Source of the DNA: Schistosoma mansoni
Lineage: Eukaryota > Platyhelminthes > Trematoda > Strigeidida > Schistosomatidae
Direction of reading: 5' to 3'
Length of the DNA: 64,000 bases
Assembly (NCBI RefSeq): GCF_000237925.1
Contig: NC_031496.1
Location: forward strand, 16,436,571-16,500,570
Of the stretch, positions 49,001 to 56,400 are shown piece after piece. Below the pieces are notes generated by a model. The model had not been told where the DNA came from. It did no database searches and saw only the letters and a program-made list of their open reading frames with translations. Position 1 is the first letter of the stretch. Each line of letters starts with the position of its first letter. Position numbers and translations under genes: made by a program.

Positions 49001-51363
49001 TCGCGATGCGGGTCGTAGATGAGCACTGCTGAGGAGTCACACAATAGGACGAAACGGCCGTCCAGTGCTTTCAGGTTTCCCGTGGTGATCTAGCTTTAAT
49101 TGACTCATGATCTCAACTATTATAAATTAATATAATATCCACAAGAATCCCTTCTGGTATTAATTAAGAGTTTATAACACTTGACGTCAAGCCACATTTA
49201 TTGAAAGTTACTGTTAGTAACTTGTCATCCTGACTGCAATAAATTTAATAAATCTAGAGACAATCCAATAGATAACTTTATGGCATTTAAAATGAAATCT
49301 CAATGGGAACACTAACATTTACTAATCTGGAAGTACATTAAAAACATTTGAGACCTAGTGAAATGAGATATGCTATGTGTATCACACTATCAACTAATTC
49401 TATGTGATAATGCTAAGTACAGAATTCTTGTATACAGGCGTCATTTTCTAGAGCGTTCTGTCAACCTCGTGCTAGGTGTTTTCACAATAGTTGAGAAACT
49501 ATGACTTCTCGTAAGATTCAAACTCATATTGTCCAATGCTATAATTGTAGAGACGTTATTACGATATTCAACTCTGCACTAATCTCTTACACCATTGAGA
49601 ATTTTTTTAGTCATTAATCATTAATAGTAAATGATGTCATATTTTCTAATCATTGGTGCTAACCAACTTCTACTGATCAAGTTACACCTCGAAATGATAT
49701 TGGTTAATATTAAATGATCAATTAAAAATATATCAAGTACTTGTGATTTAGAAACAAACGAGATTCAGTTAATTTTTTATATTTTTACTTAATCTGGTCA
49801 TCAAGAGAAACTTAACAACGCTATACTTTAACTATGATCATGAAAACCAAAATGACAGACACTTTAGTTAAACTGATGGTAAATATTGACAAATGTTTTA
49901 AGAAATGACTAGTATAGGTTGTACGGAAAACATTGAAATTATTTTAACTAATATAAAATTGGTAAATACCATCGACCAGCATTTTGAACTTCATACGTTT
50001 TACATAAATTACAATTCGAACAGTGTACTCAACAAGAGATGAATAGTTAACTTACATTAGCGGTCAAGCGCTGTAGCAAAGTAAAATAAAGTTACAATGA
50101 TTATCCTAGCCCCTTTCTTATTAAAGTCGAATCGTAGGTAGCAGCGGAATGTATGATGAGTGTTTCATCTTATCTGAGACTTGTCAAGTGGATATACCCG
50201 AATTTTAAAACTTGAACCCAGTACCTTTCGCTTAAAAATAAAACTATCCTAAACATTTACTCGAACCATATACTCCAAACTAGTGAAAACTTAAAAGTTA
50301 TAACCAAATGATCAAAAAAGAAAACACTTTAACAAATTTTAGATGAACAGAATAAATATTAACTCACTGGGCTTATCTCATACTAATTTCTTTCCAGTTT
50401 CAGTCTCACTTAAACTACCAGTAAGTATTAGCTATGTATATTAAAATGAACGTTTTGAAGATCATACATAAGCTGAAAATAGTTTTCATTAACAGTCACA
50501 GAACTAGTGAAAGTCGAATAATACTGAACAGCTGCTTTGTTTTAGTTTGACATTACTCGGCAGAGTCCATCCATAATATCATGATGGGTCCGATAACCTT
50601 AAATCATGAAGTTAGTATTTGATGGTTTCCATTTTCAACTCAAGTCAATTTGATCTGATCTTTACTAAGTCCTATTGATGGCTTACTGAATTGTGAGGTA
50701 CATTTGACTTAATTCACATCGTCTTTCTCACTCTATGATGATAAAATCATTTTCATAAGAATTTTAGACATTTCAAGAAACATAGAAAAGAGCTATTCCA
50801 TGATTTTGTGTAATCTAAAGTGAGACTCAATAATTTTAGAATTCCGTACAAAAAAGCTGAAAGCCATTTTATCTATTGACCGTTGTACTTTTAAGAGGTT
50901 GTATGTAATACAAAATCAAATTTGTACGATGCCAATTCATTTTATTACTTAAATTTTCTTTTTTACTCACTAGATTCAAATTTAAAAACAGACTTAATTG
51001 AATAAAAATGTAATCTATTTGTTTATCTATTTAGATGTAAGCAATAGTTTATACAGTGTAAATGTATCTTCATCAACCGCTACATCATCAGCGGTAGATT
51101 GTTACGCATTAAATGATTTATCTTATTCATTACACCAACCTCAACATGTTGGATTTAATACTTGTCGTAATAAAATTACTCCTGCACTGCATGAAATACC
51201 AACAGTTACAACGAACCTTTACAATACTACTGATAATAAAGGTAGTATTAGTAAGAGTTATGACAAATGTTTTGTGAATTTATGGAATATGGACTCACCA
51301 ACGGTTATTGGACAAACAACGAACTCACTTGAAACAAAATATTTAATTCAATATCCTCATTAG
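24406..51363 (+). CDS. NLGN: Neuroligin-like cholinesterase-domain adhesion protein
   Basis: A type-I membrane protein of the neuroligin kind, expected at synaptic or other cell contacts. Nine exons (24406-25039, 28896-29048, 30867-31052, 33940-34814, 37750-38201, 41271-41446, 44701-45161, 47863-48301, 51035-51363) have GT/AG ends and matching phases and give 1,234 residues. A signal peptide opens it (MSMLFVLLILIQNLVI). The alpha/beta-hydrolase domain follows: EDCLTLNIYVP ends exon 1, FVHGESYEYGSGNAYD and NYRLGLLGF lie in exons 2-3. The nucleophile elbow is GYGHG, with Gly308 where an esterase has Ser, so it should be catalytically dead, as in neuroligins. DSRLYLHVG closes the domain. A transmembrane helix spans about residues 1039-1063, then a ~170-residue cytoplasmic tail ending QYPH, without a PDZ-binding motif. 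A gliotactin-type relative is the main alternative. Confidence 0.9.
25040..25837. other. Neuroligin-like intron 1, 5' part
   Basis: AT-rich, nothing recognised before the SINE at 25838. Confidence 0.5.
25838..26160 (-). repeat. Sm-alpha-like SINE, full copy with tRNA head and hammerhead
   Basis: On the minus strand: a tRNA-like head with A box (TAGCTGAGTGG, 26111-26101) and B box (GGTTCGAGTCC, 26067-26057), then the hammerhead (26033-25973), then the AT-rich tail ending near 25838. This is the layout of the Sm-alpha family, Pol III transcripts that carry an active self-cleaving ribozyme in Schistosoma mansoni. Confidence 0.9.
25973..26033 (-). ncRNA. Hammerhead ribozyme of the Sm-alpha SINE
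   Basis: Minus strand: CTGACGA, stem II GTCC/GAAC around CAAATA (one C-A mismatch, closing G-C pair kept), GAAA, stem III ACGC/GCGT, cleavage triplet GUU. Stem I CCAG/CTGG with the GTACATC-type internal loop. Better preserved than the copy at 23434. Confidence 0.85.
26163..26300 (-). repeat. Second SINE tail, head-to-tail with the full copy
   Basis: Repeats the tail of the element next door (ATCTTCCCATTGATGTTTAG, GCATACTGTGCGTATTGCC) in the same orientation and directly abutting its tRNA head. The two form a tail-head-ribozyme-tail array, as expected from a tandem dimer or from read-through copying. Confidence 0.82.
26301..28261. other. Neuroligin-like intron 1, middle
   Basis: AT-rich intron with no recognised feature. 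Confidence 0.45.
28262..28795 (+). repeat. ~0.5-kb SINE-like repeat, copy 2
   Basis: Same repeat as at 20383, with only scattered differences in the central part. Ends with the LINE-like tail (GCGGCACATGTATATATGG, TTTGTATCAATATTTATGTG) and (AAAT)n. Confidence 0.82.
28896..29048 (+). CDS. NLGN: Neuroligin-like exon 2
   Basis: Phase 1 in, phase 1 out, 51 codons. Encodes RPIFLFVHGESYEYGSGNAY and ITLNYRLGLLG, the oxyanion-hole region of the cholinesterase fold. Confidence 0.9.
29049..30356. other. Neuroligin-like intron 2, 5' part
   Basis: AT-rich intron; nothing recognised before the SINE at 30357. Confidence 0.45.
30357..30725 (-). repeat. Hammerhead SINE, second family, near full-length
   Basis: Read on the minus strand: ~180-bp 5' region (GTGACTGGCTTCAAGAG), tRNA-like A box (GGCTCAGTGGTCTAGAGG), B box (GTTCGAATCTCGCG type, near 30478), hammerhead (30452-30405) and a tail ending GTTGAAAT near 30357. 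Confidence 0.85.
30405..30452 (-). ncRNA. Hammerhead ribozyme in the second SINE family
   Basis: Core CTGAGGA, GAAAC and cleavage triplet GUC are all present. Stem III is ACGG/CCGT; stem I AGCTCTG/CAGTGCT has one mismatch; stem II has GTC/GAC. Confidence 0.8.
30867..31052 (+). CDS. NLGN: Neuroligin-like exon 3
   Basis: Phase 1 in and out, 62 codons. Encodes GFLFTNNHGISGNYALYD and the nucleophile elbow IGYGHGA, where Gly replaces the catalytic Ser. Confidence 0.9.
31268..31795 (+). repeat. Candidate solo LTR or promoter-bearing repeat
   Basis: A block more GC-balanced than its surroundings. A TATATAAA-type box (GGTATATAAACCCAG) lies near 31576, followed by a moderately GC-rich leader and a short CA-repeat ending near 31798. 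The layout resembles an LTR U3-R-U5, but no coding part or terminal repeats were seen, so the assignment is tentative. Confidence 0.35.
31905..32120. repeat. Fold-back repeat with 42-bp arms
   Basis: Arms 31992-32033 and 32069-32110 are inverted copies with two mismatches, separated by 35 bases. The left flank (CGTCTAAATTTGAACAAATA, TATTTGGGCGC) matches the repeats at 18058 and 32457. Confidence 0.8.
32457..32620. repeat. Half copy of the fold-back repeat family
   Basis: Shares CGTCTAAATTAGAGCGAATA, TTGAGCGCCGAGTTGATGT and TTTGTAAAATCTCAGTGAAT with the repeats at 18058 and 31905 but lacks the second arm. Confidence 0.75.
33121..33906 (-). mobile_element. Penelope-like element, GIY-YIG end, split by an LTR
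   Basis: On the minus strand the start encodes a GIY-YIG endonuclease (CVYEIRCSDCNATYVGETSR, QLNVRVKEHKQCL). The far side encodes the typical Penelope end (IALHSIESGHTIDF, KERQTAEALYIW, NRRDG). The two parts are separated by an LTR-like insert at about 33357-33673. A fossil in neuroligin-like intron 3. Confidence 0.85.
33357..33673 (-). mobile_element. Solo LTR inserted in the Penelope remnant
   Basis: About 317 bp with TG...CA ends. On the minus strand it shows a TATAAAA box near 33498 and AATAAA near 33370. It resembles the LTR at 56690-57055 (shared ATAACCCCAG, a CTAGC block and a TTTACTACAA block). No clear target-site duplication was seen. Confidence 0.65.
33940..34814 (+). CDS. NLGN: Neuroligin-like exon 4
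   Basis: Phase 1 in, phase 0 out. Continues after the elbow with IKRIILLNGSGFAPWS, then a long Asn/Gln-rich insertion absent from vertebrate neuroligins, and ends CRW before GTAAGT. ETSLFMNTDLLIGWTEAPAS aligns with the second half of the hydrolase domain. Confidence 0.88.
35035..35205 (+). mobile_element. 3' tip of an RTE-like LINE with (TAAG)n tail
   Basis: Encodes REIEADMKRMNVNWKGLTR and a WWVAYAPRRG-like end, then ends in TAAGTAAGTAAGTA at 35192-35206. This is the C-terminus and tail of the LINE family present at 35925-37565. Confidence 0.75.
35206..35924. other. Neuroligin-like intron 4, between LINE pieces
   Basis: AT-rich; nothing recognised. Confidence 0.45.
35925..37565 (-). mobile_element. 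RTE-like LINE remnant, second family
   Basis: On the minus strand, from about 37560: a KVMRSIRADKQRYVEDLATK block before the RT, RT pieces near 36750-36560, then the region after the YADD box (LDFTSDLALLSHTHEQMQ, 36316-36263), and a decayed 3' end with TAGTAAGTAAGTAAG at 35942-35928. Heavily deleted and interrupted. It differs in sequence and tail from the other two LINE families here. Confidence 0.8.
37750..38201 (+). CDS. NLGN: Neuroligin-like exon 5
   Basis: Phase 0 in, phase 2 out. Starts KVLDILSDGLYTVPI after the acceptor at 37748-37749. The FADDLPYLLGAP block corresponds to the HGEELPYVFGAP region around the third catalytic position of the family, and MNYLANFIHNG matches the NFAKTG end. 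Confidence 0.9.
38365..38560 (-). repeat. Hammerhead SINE fragment with fold-back ends
   Basis: A minus-strand copy from the tail through the hammerhead to the B box (GGTTCGAATC), at whose far side a second, inverted copy of the tail follows. Arms 38365-38385 and 38514-38534 are a perfect 21-bp inverted repeat. The hammerhead core has TTGAGGA in place of CTGAGGA. Confidence 0.8.
38880..39285 (+). mobile_element. Possible Penelope-like RT remnant
   Basis: SSLDPLLEDFFEEKLRN followed by a FYCHYIDYNF-like block resembles the Penelope RT stretch that precedes and contains the catalytic YxDD box. A decayed fossil in neuroligin-like intron 5. The second half of the region is less convincing. Confidence 0.5.
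39286..41270. other. Neuroligin-like intron 5, 3' part
   Basis: AT-rich intron; nothing recognised. Confidence 0.45.
41271..41446 (+). CDS. NLGN: Neuroligin-like exon 6
   Basis: Phase 2 in, phase 1 out. Encodes NPNGNLIILKVSHASQFF and ends with the family hallmark WPEYTYDSRLYLHVG, the end of the hydrolase domain. Confidence 0.9.
41505..41905 (-). mobile_element. RTE-like LINE 3' fragment, second family
   Basis: On the minus strand the C-terminal region is recognisable across shifted frames: blocks resembling RPDTISDDLLWQRTN near 41800 and a WKILVSGLCSTK-like end near 41540. Closely related in layout to 35925-37565. Interrupted. Confidence 0.65.
41906..42694. other. Neuroligin-like intron 6, middle
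   Basis: AT-rich; nothing recognised. Confidence 0.4.
42695..43165 (-). repeat. ~0.5-kb SINE-like repeat, copy 3
   Basis: Minus-strand copy of the repeat at 20383. The 3' tail (complement of AATATTTATGTGTTTAAATA) is at 42698-42720 and the 5' end (CAGTACCAGGGCATTGGGGG on the + strand) is near 43160. Confidence 0.8.
43166..44700. other. Neuroligin-like intron 6, 3' part
   Basis: AT-rich; nothing recognised. Confidence 0.45.
44701..45161 (+). CDS. NLGN: Neuroligin-like exon 7
   Basis: Phase 1 in, phase 0 out before GTACGT. Encodes the extracellular stalk between hydrolase domain and membrane (KHKLWSTLFPRLT and an Asn-rich stretch). If the donor is ignored the frame stops at 45181 after a few more residues, so a shorter, membrane-free form by read-through is conceivable. 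Confidence 0.82.
45215..45615 (+). repeat. Hammerhead SINE, second family, full copy
   Basis: 5' region from about 45255, tRNA-like A box (GGCTCAGTGGTCTATCGG), B box (GGTTCGAATCTCGCG) near 45473, hammerhead at about 45508-45554 with a C-to-T change in the first core position (TTGAGGA), tail ending TTTCAACTATGAAAA near 45608. Confidence 0.85.
45660..46802 (-). mobile_element. Penelope-like fragment boxed by 243-bp inverted repeats
   Basis: Arms 45660-45902 and 46559-46802 are near-identical inverted repeats. The minus strand between them carries a GIY-YIG endonuclease tail (FSCSCGESYIGRTTRQLNQR near 46430-46370, then blocks resembling AEAIGIR and PLSLPW). Penelope retroelements (GIY-YIG endonuclease, terminal repeats that may be inverted) are the best fit. 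The copy lacks its RT and is a fossil, though the close match of the arms suggests it is fairly young. Lies in neuroligin-like intron 7. Confidence 0.8.
46738..46783 (+). ncRNA. Hammerhead-like motif in Penelope terminal repeat
   Basis: GTGATGAG, then GATCTAATC, GAAA and ATTC|GCTT, with AAGC/GCTT pairing as stem I. This is the order of a minimal type-I hammerhead. The first core base is G instead of C, so activity is doubtful. An inverted copy sits in the left arm at about 45680-45725. Confidence 0.35.
46803..47862. other. Neuroligin-like intron 7, 3' part
   Basis: AT-rich; nothing recognised. Confidence 0.45.
47863..48301 (+). CDS. NLGN: Neuroligin-like exon 8 (transmembrane)
   Basis: Phase 0 in, phase 1 out. 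Contains the single transmembrane helix (WIILTGSILFLLNTLIFIAI) followed by a Lys/Arg-rich juxtamembrane stretch, giving a cytoplasmic C-terminus. Confidence 0.88.
48743..49160 (+). repeat. Hammerhead SINE, second family, full copy
   Basis: 5' region from AGTAATTATAATAACCATC, A box (GCTCAGTGGTCTAGAG), B box (GGTTCGAATCTCGCG) near 48991, consensus hammerhead at 49022-49068, tail to about 49160. Its first ~270 bases are nearly identical to the copy at 57567. Confidence 0.88.
49022..49068 (+). ncRNA. Hammerhead ribozyme with intact consensus core
   Basis: Stem I AGCACTG/CAGTGCT pairs over seven bases. Core CTGAGGA at 49029-49035, stem II GTC/GAC around CACAATA-type loop sequence, GAAA at 49051-49054, stem III ACGG/CCGT, and GUC ending at 49062 as the predicted cut site. 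All conserved core bases are present. Confidence 0.85.
49161..51034. other. Neuroligin-like intron 8, 3' part
   Basis: AT-rich; nothing recognised. Confidence 0.45.
51035..51363 (+). CDS. NLGN: Neuroligin-like exon 9 (last)
   Basis: Phase 1 in, stop TAG at 51361-51363. Encodes a Ser/Thr/Asn-rich cytoplasmic tail ending YLIQYPH, with no PDZ-binding signature at the C-terminus. Confidence 0.78.
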
Positions 51364-52944
51364 GGATAGAATCGGCATATACAATCAAAAGCATATTGAG
51401 AAAATTTGAAGCTTAACAGGAGATTATTTGAGTTTTAAAAGATATTATCTATACAACAAAGTGTTTCAGTTCTGCGACAACAATATCTTAACTTCTTATC
51501 AGTTTTTTCTGAAAAACTATATTGAATTATAACTGTGTGCTGAATTCACATGGATTTACAATAAACAACTTGAGGTAATAGACTACTTATTTCGTTTACA
51601 TAAATGAATAAGTAATGTGTAATTTAAAATTTTAAAAAATAAATTTGTATTTATTGCCGAGCTAATTAATAATACTTGAATTATATGTAATAAACACAAA
51701 TTATTCGTTTATATTTACTAAAGGAAATTGTGGAGTATGAACTGAAGATGGGACTTTGAAGTCAGAGAGTTCAACGCCCATCTCTTAGATAGCTTTACAA
51801 ACTGCAGTTTACTAGTTGAGTAGTATCACTAATCACCAAACTATTTATGTGGCCAAAAGTCAAGCATATAAACCTGTACTTAGTAAATAAGATACATTTT
51901 ATAGCAATTATATGGATTGTTGCGAAATCTAGGTTTAAGAGCTTTTAGAGCAAATAACATAAATAATTGGAATGTAATGGATCTGTAGTTCAGCAGGAGG
52001 ATATTTTGGTGATGTGTTATGTGAGCTGAGCTGAATTACCAACCCTCCTTCCAAACAGAAGTCACTTTACTTCAGGTGTTTCAGTTCCCTCTGATCACAT
52101 GGATTGTGATGGATAATCCGCACAGACTCCGCCATACATTGGTCTTTCCATTCTCATTGATTTTATTGGGATGACCTCTGAACAAAAGACTAATTCACTA
52201 CTAATTACCACCACGTTGATAAATTAAATATCGATACGTCTACTGACTGAAGATTGAACTAAATACTATGCTGTAGCATGATTTGGGTTTCCCGTATTCC
52301 CAATCCCGGCAATGTCCAGAAAAATAGCTATTCCGTAATCGCCTGCATTTCATATGACTCTACTTTTATACGTCATTTTTGGTACACAGTAGCACAAAAA
52401 TCTCAACTTACCAGTAACTAGTGGCTTAAACAGTAACTGGAGTACATGACGGTTTACTATACTGGTTTCAGAAAGTTGTGAGTCAACTTATGAGTATATT
52501 CTATTCAACATCTTTCTTCTAGCATATCCTCTCTCTCTGAGCAACATATAGGTACTTAGAATTCATAAACATAAAGAAAAAAATACAAATATTTTCTAAA
52601 ATGAATATATACTTGTATGTAGCTAATTAATTGATATGTACGTTTTCGCAGCCCATTCTCTGAAGGATCGAGTTCAAAATAAATTGATCGCAGATAAACC
52701 ACAGAGATAAAATTTTGTAAAAAAAAGAACGAACGAGTCATTTTCATCACTTTTCCTGTATTCGTAGTACATAATAAAAATATATGGCAGAGATATCATA
52801 GCGTTATCATTCTTTAATAAAAATGTACATATATATTTTAAAATATTAAAAAAAAGGAGAATATAACACACTCGTATAATCACAGGGAAACAATAACTGA
52901 GTTTATCAACACTATTAATATCTTCAAAAATAAGGAATATCTTT
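51364..52944. other. Convergent 3' regions of the two genes
   Basis: AT-rich sequence holding the 3' UTRs of the neuroligin-like gene (+) and AFG2-like gene (-). Several AATAAA/ATTAAA hexamers, none decisive. Confidence 0.45.
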
Positions 52945-53406
52945 TCATATAACTTTAAATATGTTGTTAATATAAACCAGTTGGAAAATAATAGCAATAC
53001 ATAGAATTAAAACTGGAAAAATTAAAGTTTTCTGACGAATTGATAACAAATTATTATTGGTTGACATAGTCACCTGGTTGTTTATTATTTTTCTTTGAGA
53101 GAAATAATTTAAAAGTGAACGAGGAGGCAAAAGAGTCTGAGCTTGTAGAAGATGTTTTTTAGATATTTGATTAGAATTATCTTGACGAGCAATTTGAGCA
53201 GCTTGTTGAACTACTTGGACAACTTCTGCTCCTGTGTAATTATTCAATTGATTTGTAGCGAATAAATTTAACCATTTACAATTTAATAATGATTTATCTT
53301 TTAGTGCACGTTTTGATAATTCTAAACGTAGAATATCTGTTCGTGCGTCTGCATCGGGTGGTGATACTTCAATGACTAAATCAAAGCGACCAGCGCGACT
53401 TAATGC
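52945..53406 (-). CDS. AFG2-like last exon
   Basis: Starts ALSRAGRFDLVIEV in phase 0, with the arginine finger, then the C-terminal helical lid and a novel hydrophobic tail. Stop TAA at 52947-52945. Confidence 0.85.
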   Translation of the reverse strand, partial: ALSRAGRFDLVIEVSPPDADARTDILRLELSKRALKDKSLLNCKWLNLFATNQLNNYTGAEVVQVVQQAAQIARQDNSNQISKKHLLQAQTLLPPRSLLNYFSQRKIINNQVTMSTNNNLLSIRQKTLIFPVLILCIAIIFQLVYINNIFKVI

Positions 53407-56400
53407 CTGAGAGGAAAGCATAAAAAGTTATTTCTAGTGAGATGAAAACAATTAACAAAGAAGAATTTTAATCGTTTTTGCGAACAGATGTGGAAATACG
53501 TACGAAAGTAGAAAATAAACCACTGAACCTGATTTAAGCATAATTCGATTCAGTTGGCCACGACTTACGTATGTCCAGCGAGAAAGGAAGTGATCAAAAG
53601 ATAATGGATGGCAATCGAGGTAATGATATCAGTTGGAGTGGACAGTATACAATGACATGGAACTCGAACTATAGAAAAAAGATGAATATCCATGCACCAT
53701 AGCAACTGGTTTGAGTAATGTAGAGCGGTGGACCTATAGGTTACGGCGTTTAACTTTCAGCCACCAAGAACCTGGTCCGAACCCCGCATAACCTACTTCG
53801 GTTTAGGTGACCTGATAGTATCGTTAGCTCTCATACTTAGAGTGTCGCTTTATACTCAAGTACATGATGAATGAGTTAAGTTTTAACCGAACTCCAACAA
53901 TAGATATTACAATTATTCCAGACCCCAACAAAGAATTCTGAATTTTTCAGCACGACAGTTCAATATTGGCCGATTGCTTCACGAATTGTAATGGGCATGT
54001 AATGTTTTTGTTTGACCATTCCTAACTCCTGTTTTAGACAGAAATGTGTATTGAGGAGCGGTGACTGGGGATGTGCAAAATACATTCTAACCATCTCAGG
54101 AGACGATTTCATTGATGAATTCGACATTTCTATACAGTTATGTATCAGGATTATATTTACACGATACTTGATTTCGCAAGGCTGAAATTCATAGCAGATA
54201 CCAAGTGATTACACTTATTTACTCTTTACCTGTAATCCTATGCTGTTTAAATGTGACAAGTTTCGCTGAATAGAGTTGATGTAGACGTAATTCGGTTTTC
54301 GAGGTTTATAACTATCTTTTGATGAGAAATGATATAAATGTAATTACCTTATCAACAGTAAGCATGTTTTTGACGTTTGCCTTCTCAAACATTTTGTTAA
54401 CAACTTAGACTTTTTTTATAAGCTTGAGAAAGTCATGATGTATCATTTAGGAAATCAACAACAATTTTTTGCTCAGTTTCGCTCGAGACATCTTGATTGT
54501 TAATCCTATTGGAATTATCCCTCTTAATGTTGTAGGTACCAATCATATGCGACAAGTTTCACTTACCTTATCCAGACATTGAAAGTCAGCAATAACAAAA
54601 TGCACTTTGAAATCTGACTAGCACATTTTTATAATTATCTTATACGTTTGAAGAGATTACGATACTACCTGAACAAAACAACAGGACAAGCTAAACTATT
54701 CCACTGCACTCCATCCCTGCCAACTGAAGGGAGAAAACCAGATTCAGCAGAGGGAAATGTATGTTCCACAAGCGGTCGAAAGCACGCATGAACAAACACA
54801 CGACTCATGCGTATATATACAGTACAAAAATGTCCTTAGCAAACGTCACAAAATCACGTACTAAAAGAGGAAACGAACCAATGACATTTAAGGTCTTTCT
54901 GAGTAGGAAATACAACTGAAGGTAAAAGTGGGCGTTTTTGGCATGAAAATGAGGAATTCAAATTCCCAAAATAATATTACGAAATTGGAACATTTACCAA
55001 GTGATTTCTGTAGATCTACCATTCCCAACATTGTCCAAAGTCCCAAAAGTAATTTTGATTAGCAATTACGTCCTGACTATAGTTCAATTAAAAGTAGGGG
55101 AAATACTGCTAGTCGACTTTAATTAGGAATGATGAATAATGGATTTCTACCAAATTAATAACTGTTTGGTGGGACATGAAACCTGAAGGTTCTCAGGTGA
55201 GTTCAGTCCTATGTGGGGTAAGCGCATGTAGCCGAAGGATCCCAACCTAAGACACAACGACCGATTACTATTCGCTCGTTTTCAATGGCTATTCGGATGA
55301 TATCCGCCAGTTATGAAAGCTGTTTTTAAAAAGTTAGATCAAACAGTAATTACTTACTGAATCTAAATTATCCATTCTGTTAGTCGCTGCTACGAGAATT
55401 ACTTGTCCATTTTGACCTTCAACTCCATCCATAGCCATTAAGACTTCACCTAAGACATGTTCACTTGCACTTGTTTCTCTAAATAACAACGGGAAGTTTC
55501 AAAAGATATTTACACATAAAAAGCTCAGAAAAAGATAAGATGTCTGATTACACATAAACCAAATTCATAAAATGTTTTTAGTTTCAAAAGAAAGAGGTAA
55601 CTTTCCTCTTGGGCACTACTTTAGCAATTATATGCCCGAAAAAAAACTCGTAGAAAAGATAGCGGAATTATTTAACTTCCGAGATTTTCACTCATATAAT
55701 TAGTATCCAATGACTTCTGTAAACCAAACACGCAATTTTGTGAAACTATGTGCTTATATGTAGAGTTGGATGATAACTAGCATTGGAATTCAGGACGCGC
55801 ATCTCGTCTTAAATGGGACTCGCCAGTTGCCAGACAACCAATACAAATGAATTATTTGTTTACACCTTAGAAACCGTGCAGAAAGTTATGATACACAAGT
55901 TAAAAAGTTATTGACAATAGCAGCTATTTACAGGTAGTATGTATACTAGATATTAAACCCGATCTAAATTGTGAAAGTTAATAAGACACTACACCACTGT
56001 CAGAAAAAAATGAAGACAGTTAATAAATGCCTCGTACCAAGTGACAGATTAATAACCAAACAATTCGGAAAATAATCTTACATCTTATTTTGATAAGCTT
56101 GAAGACTCCATGACGCTTAAATTTACAAATCACTAGAAAATAAAATGACACGACACAACGACTACATGTATATATTTGGGTACTAGTGTTCGAGACTAAA
56201 TTAATTCATCAAAAAGGAAATTAGATACATTATATCAATACTATGTAGATGAATATCACAAACCCTGTATTTCGGGAAGGAAGCAACAGATCAATTTCAT
56301 CAATAAACAAGATAGCAGGAGCGGAAGCACGAGCATGTACAAGGATTCTTCGCATATTACGTTCACTGTCACCAACATAACGACCAAATATCCTAGATGC

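Noticed and set aside
48991-49010. True tRNA genes at the B-box positions (48991, 45473, 57817, 26060)
   Set aside because: A and B boxes are present but no cloverleaf with acceptor stem can be drawn; they are SINE heads.
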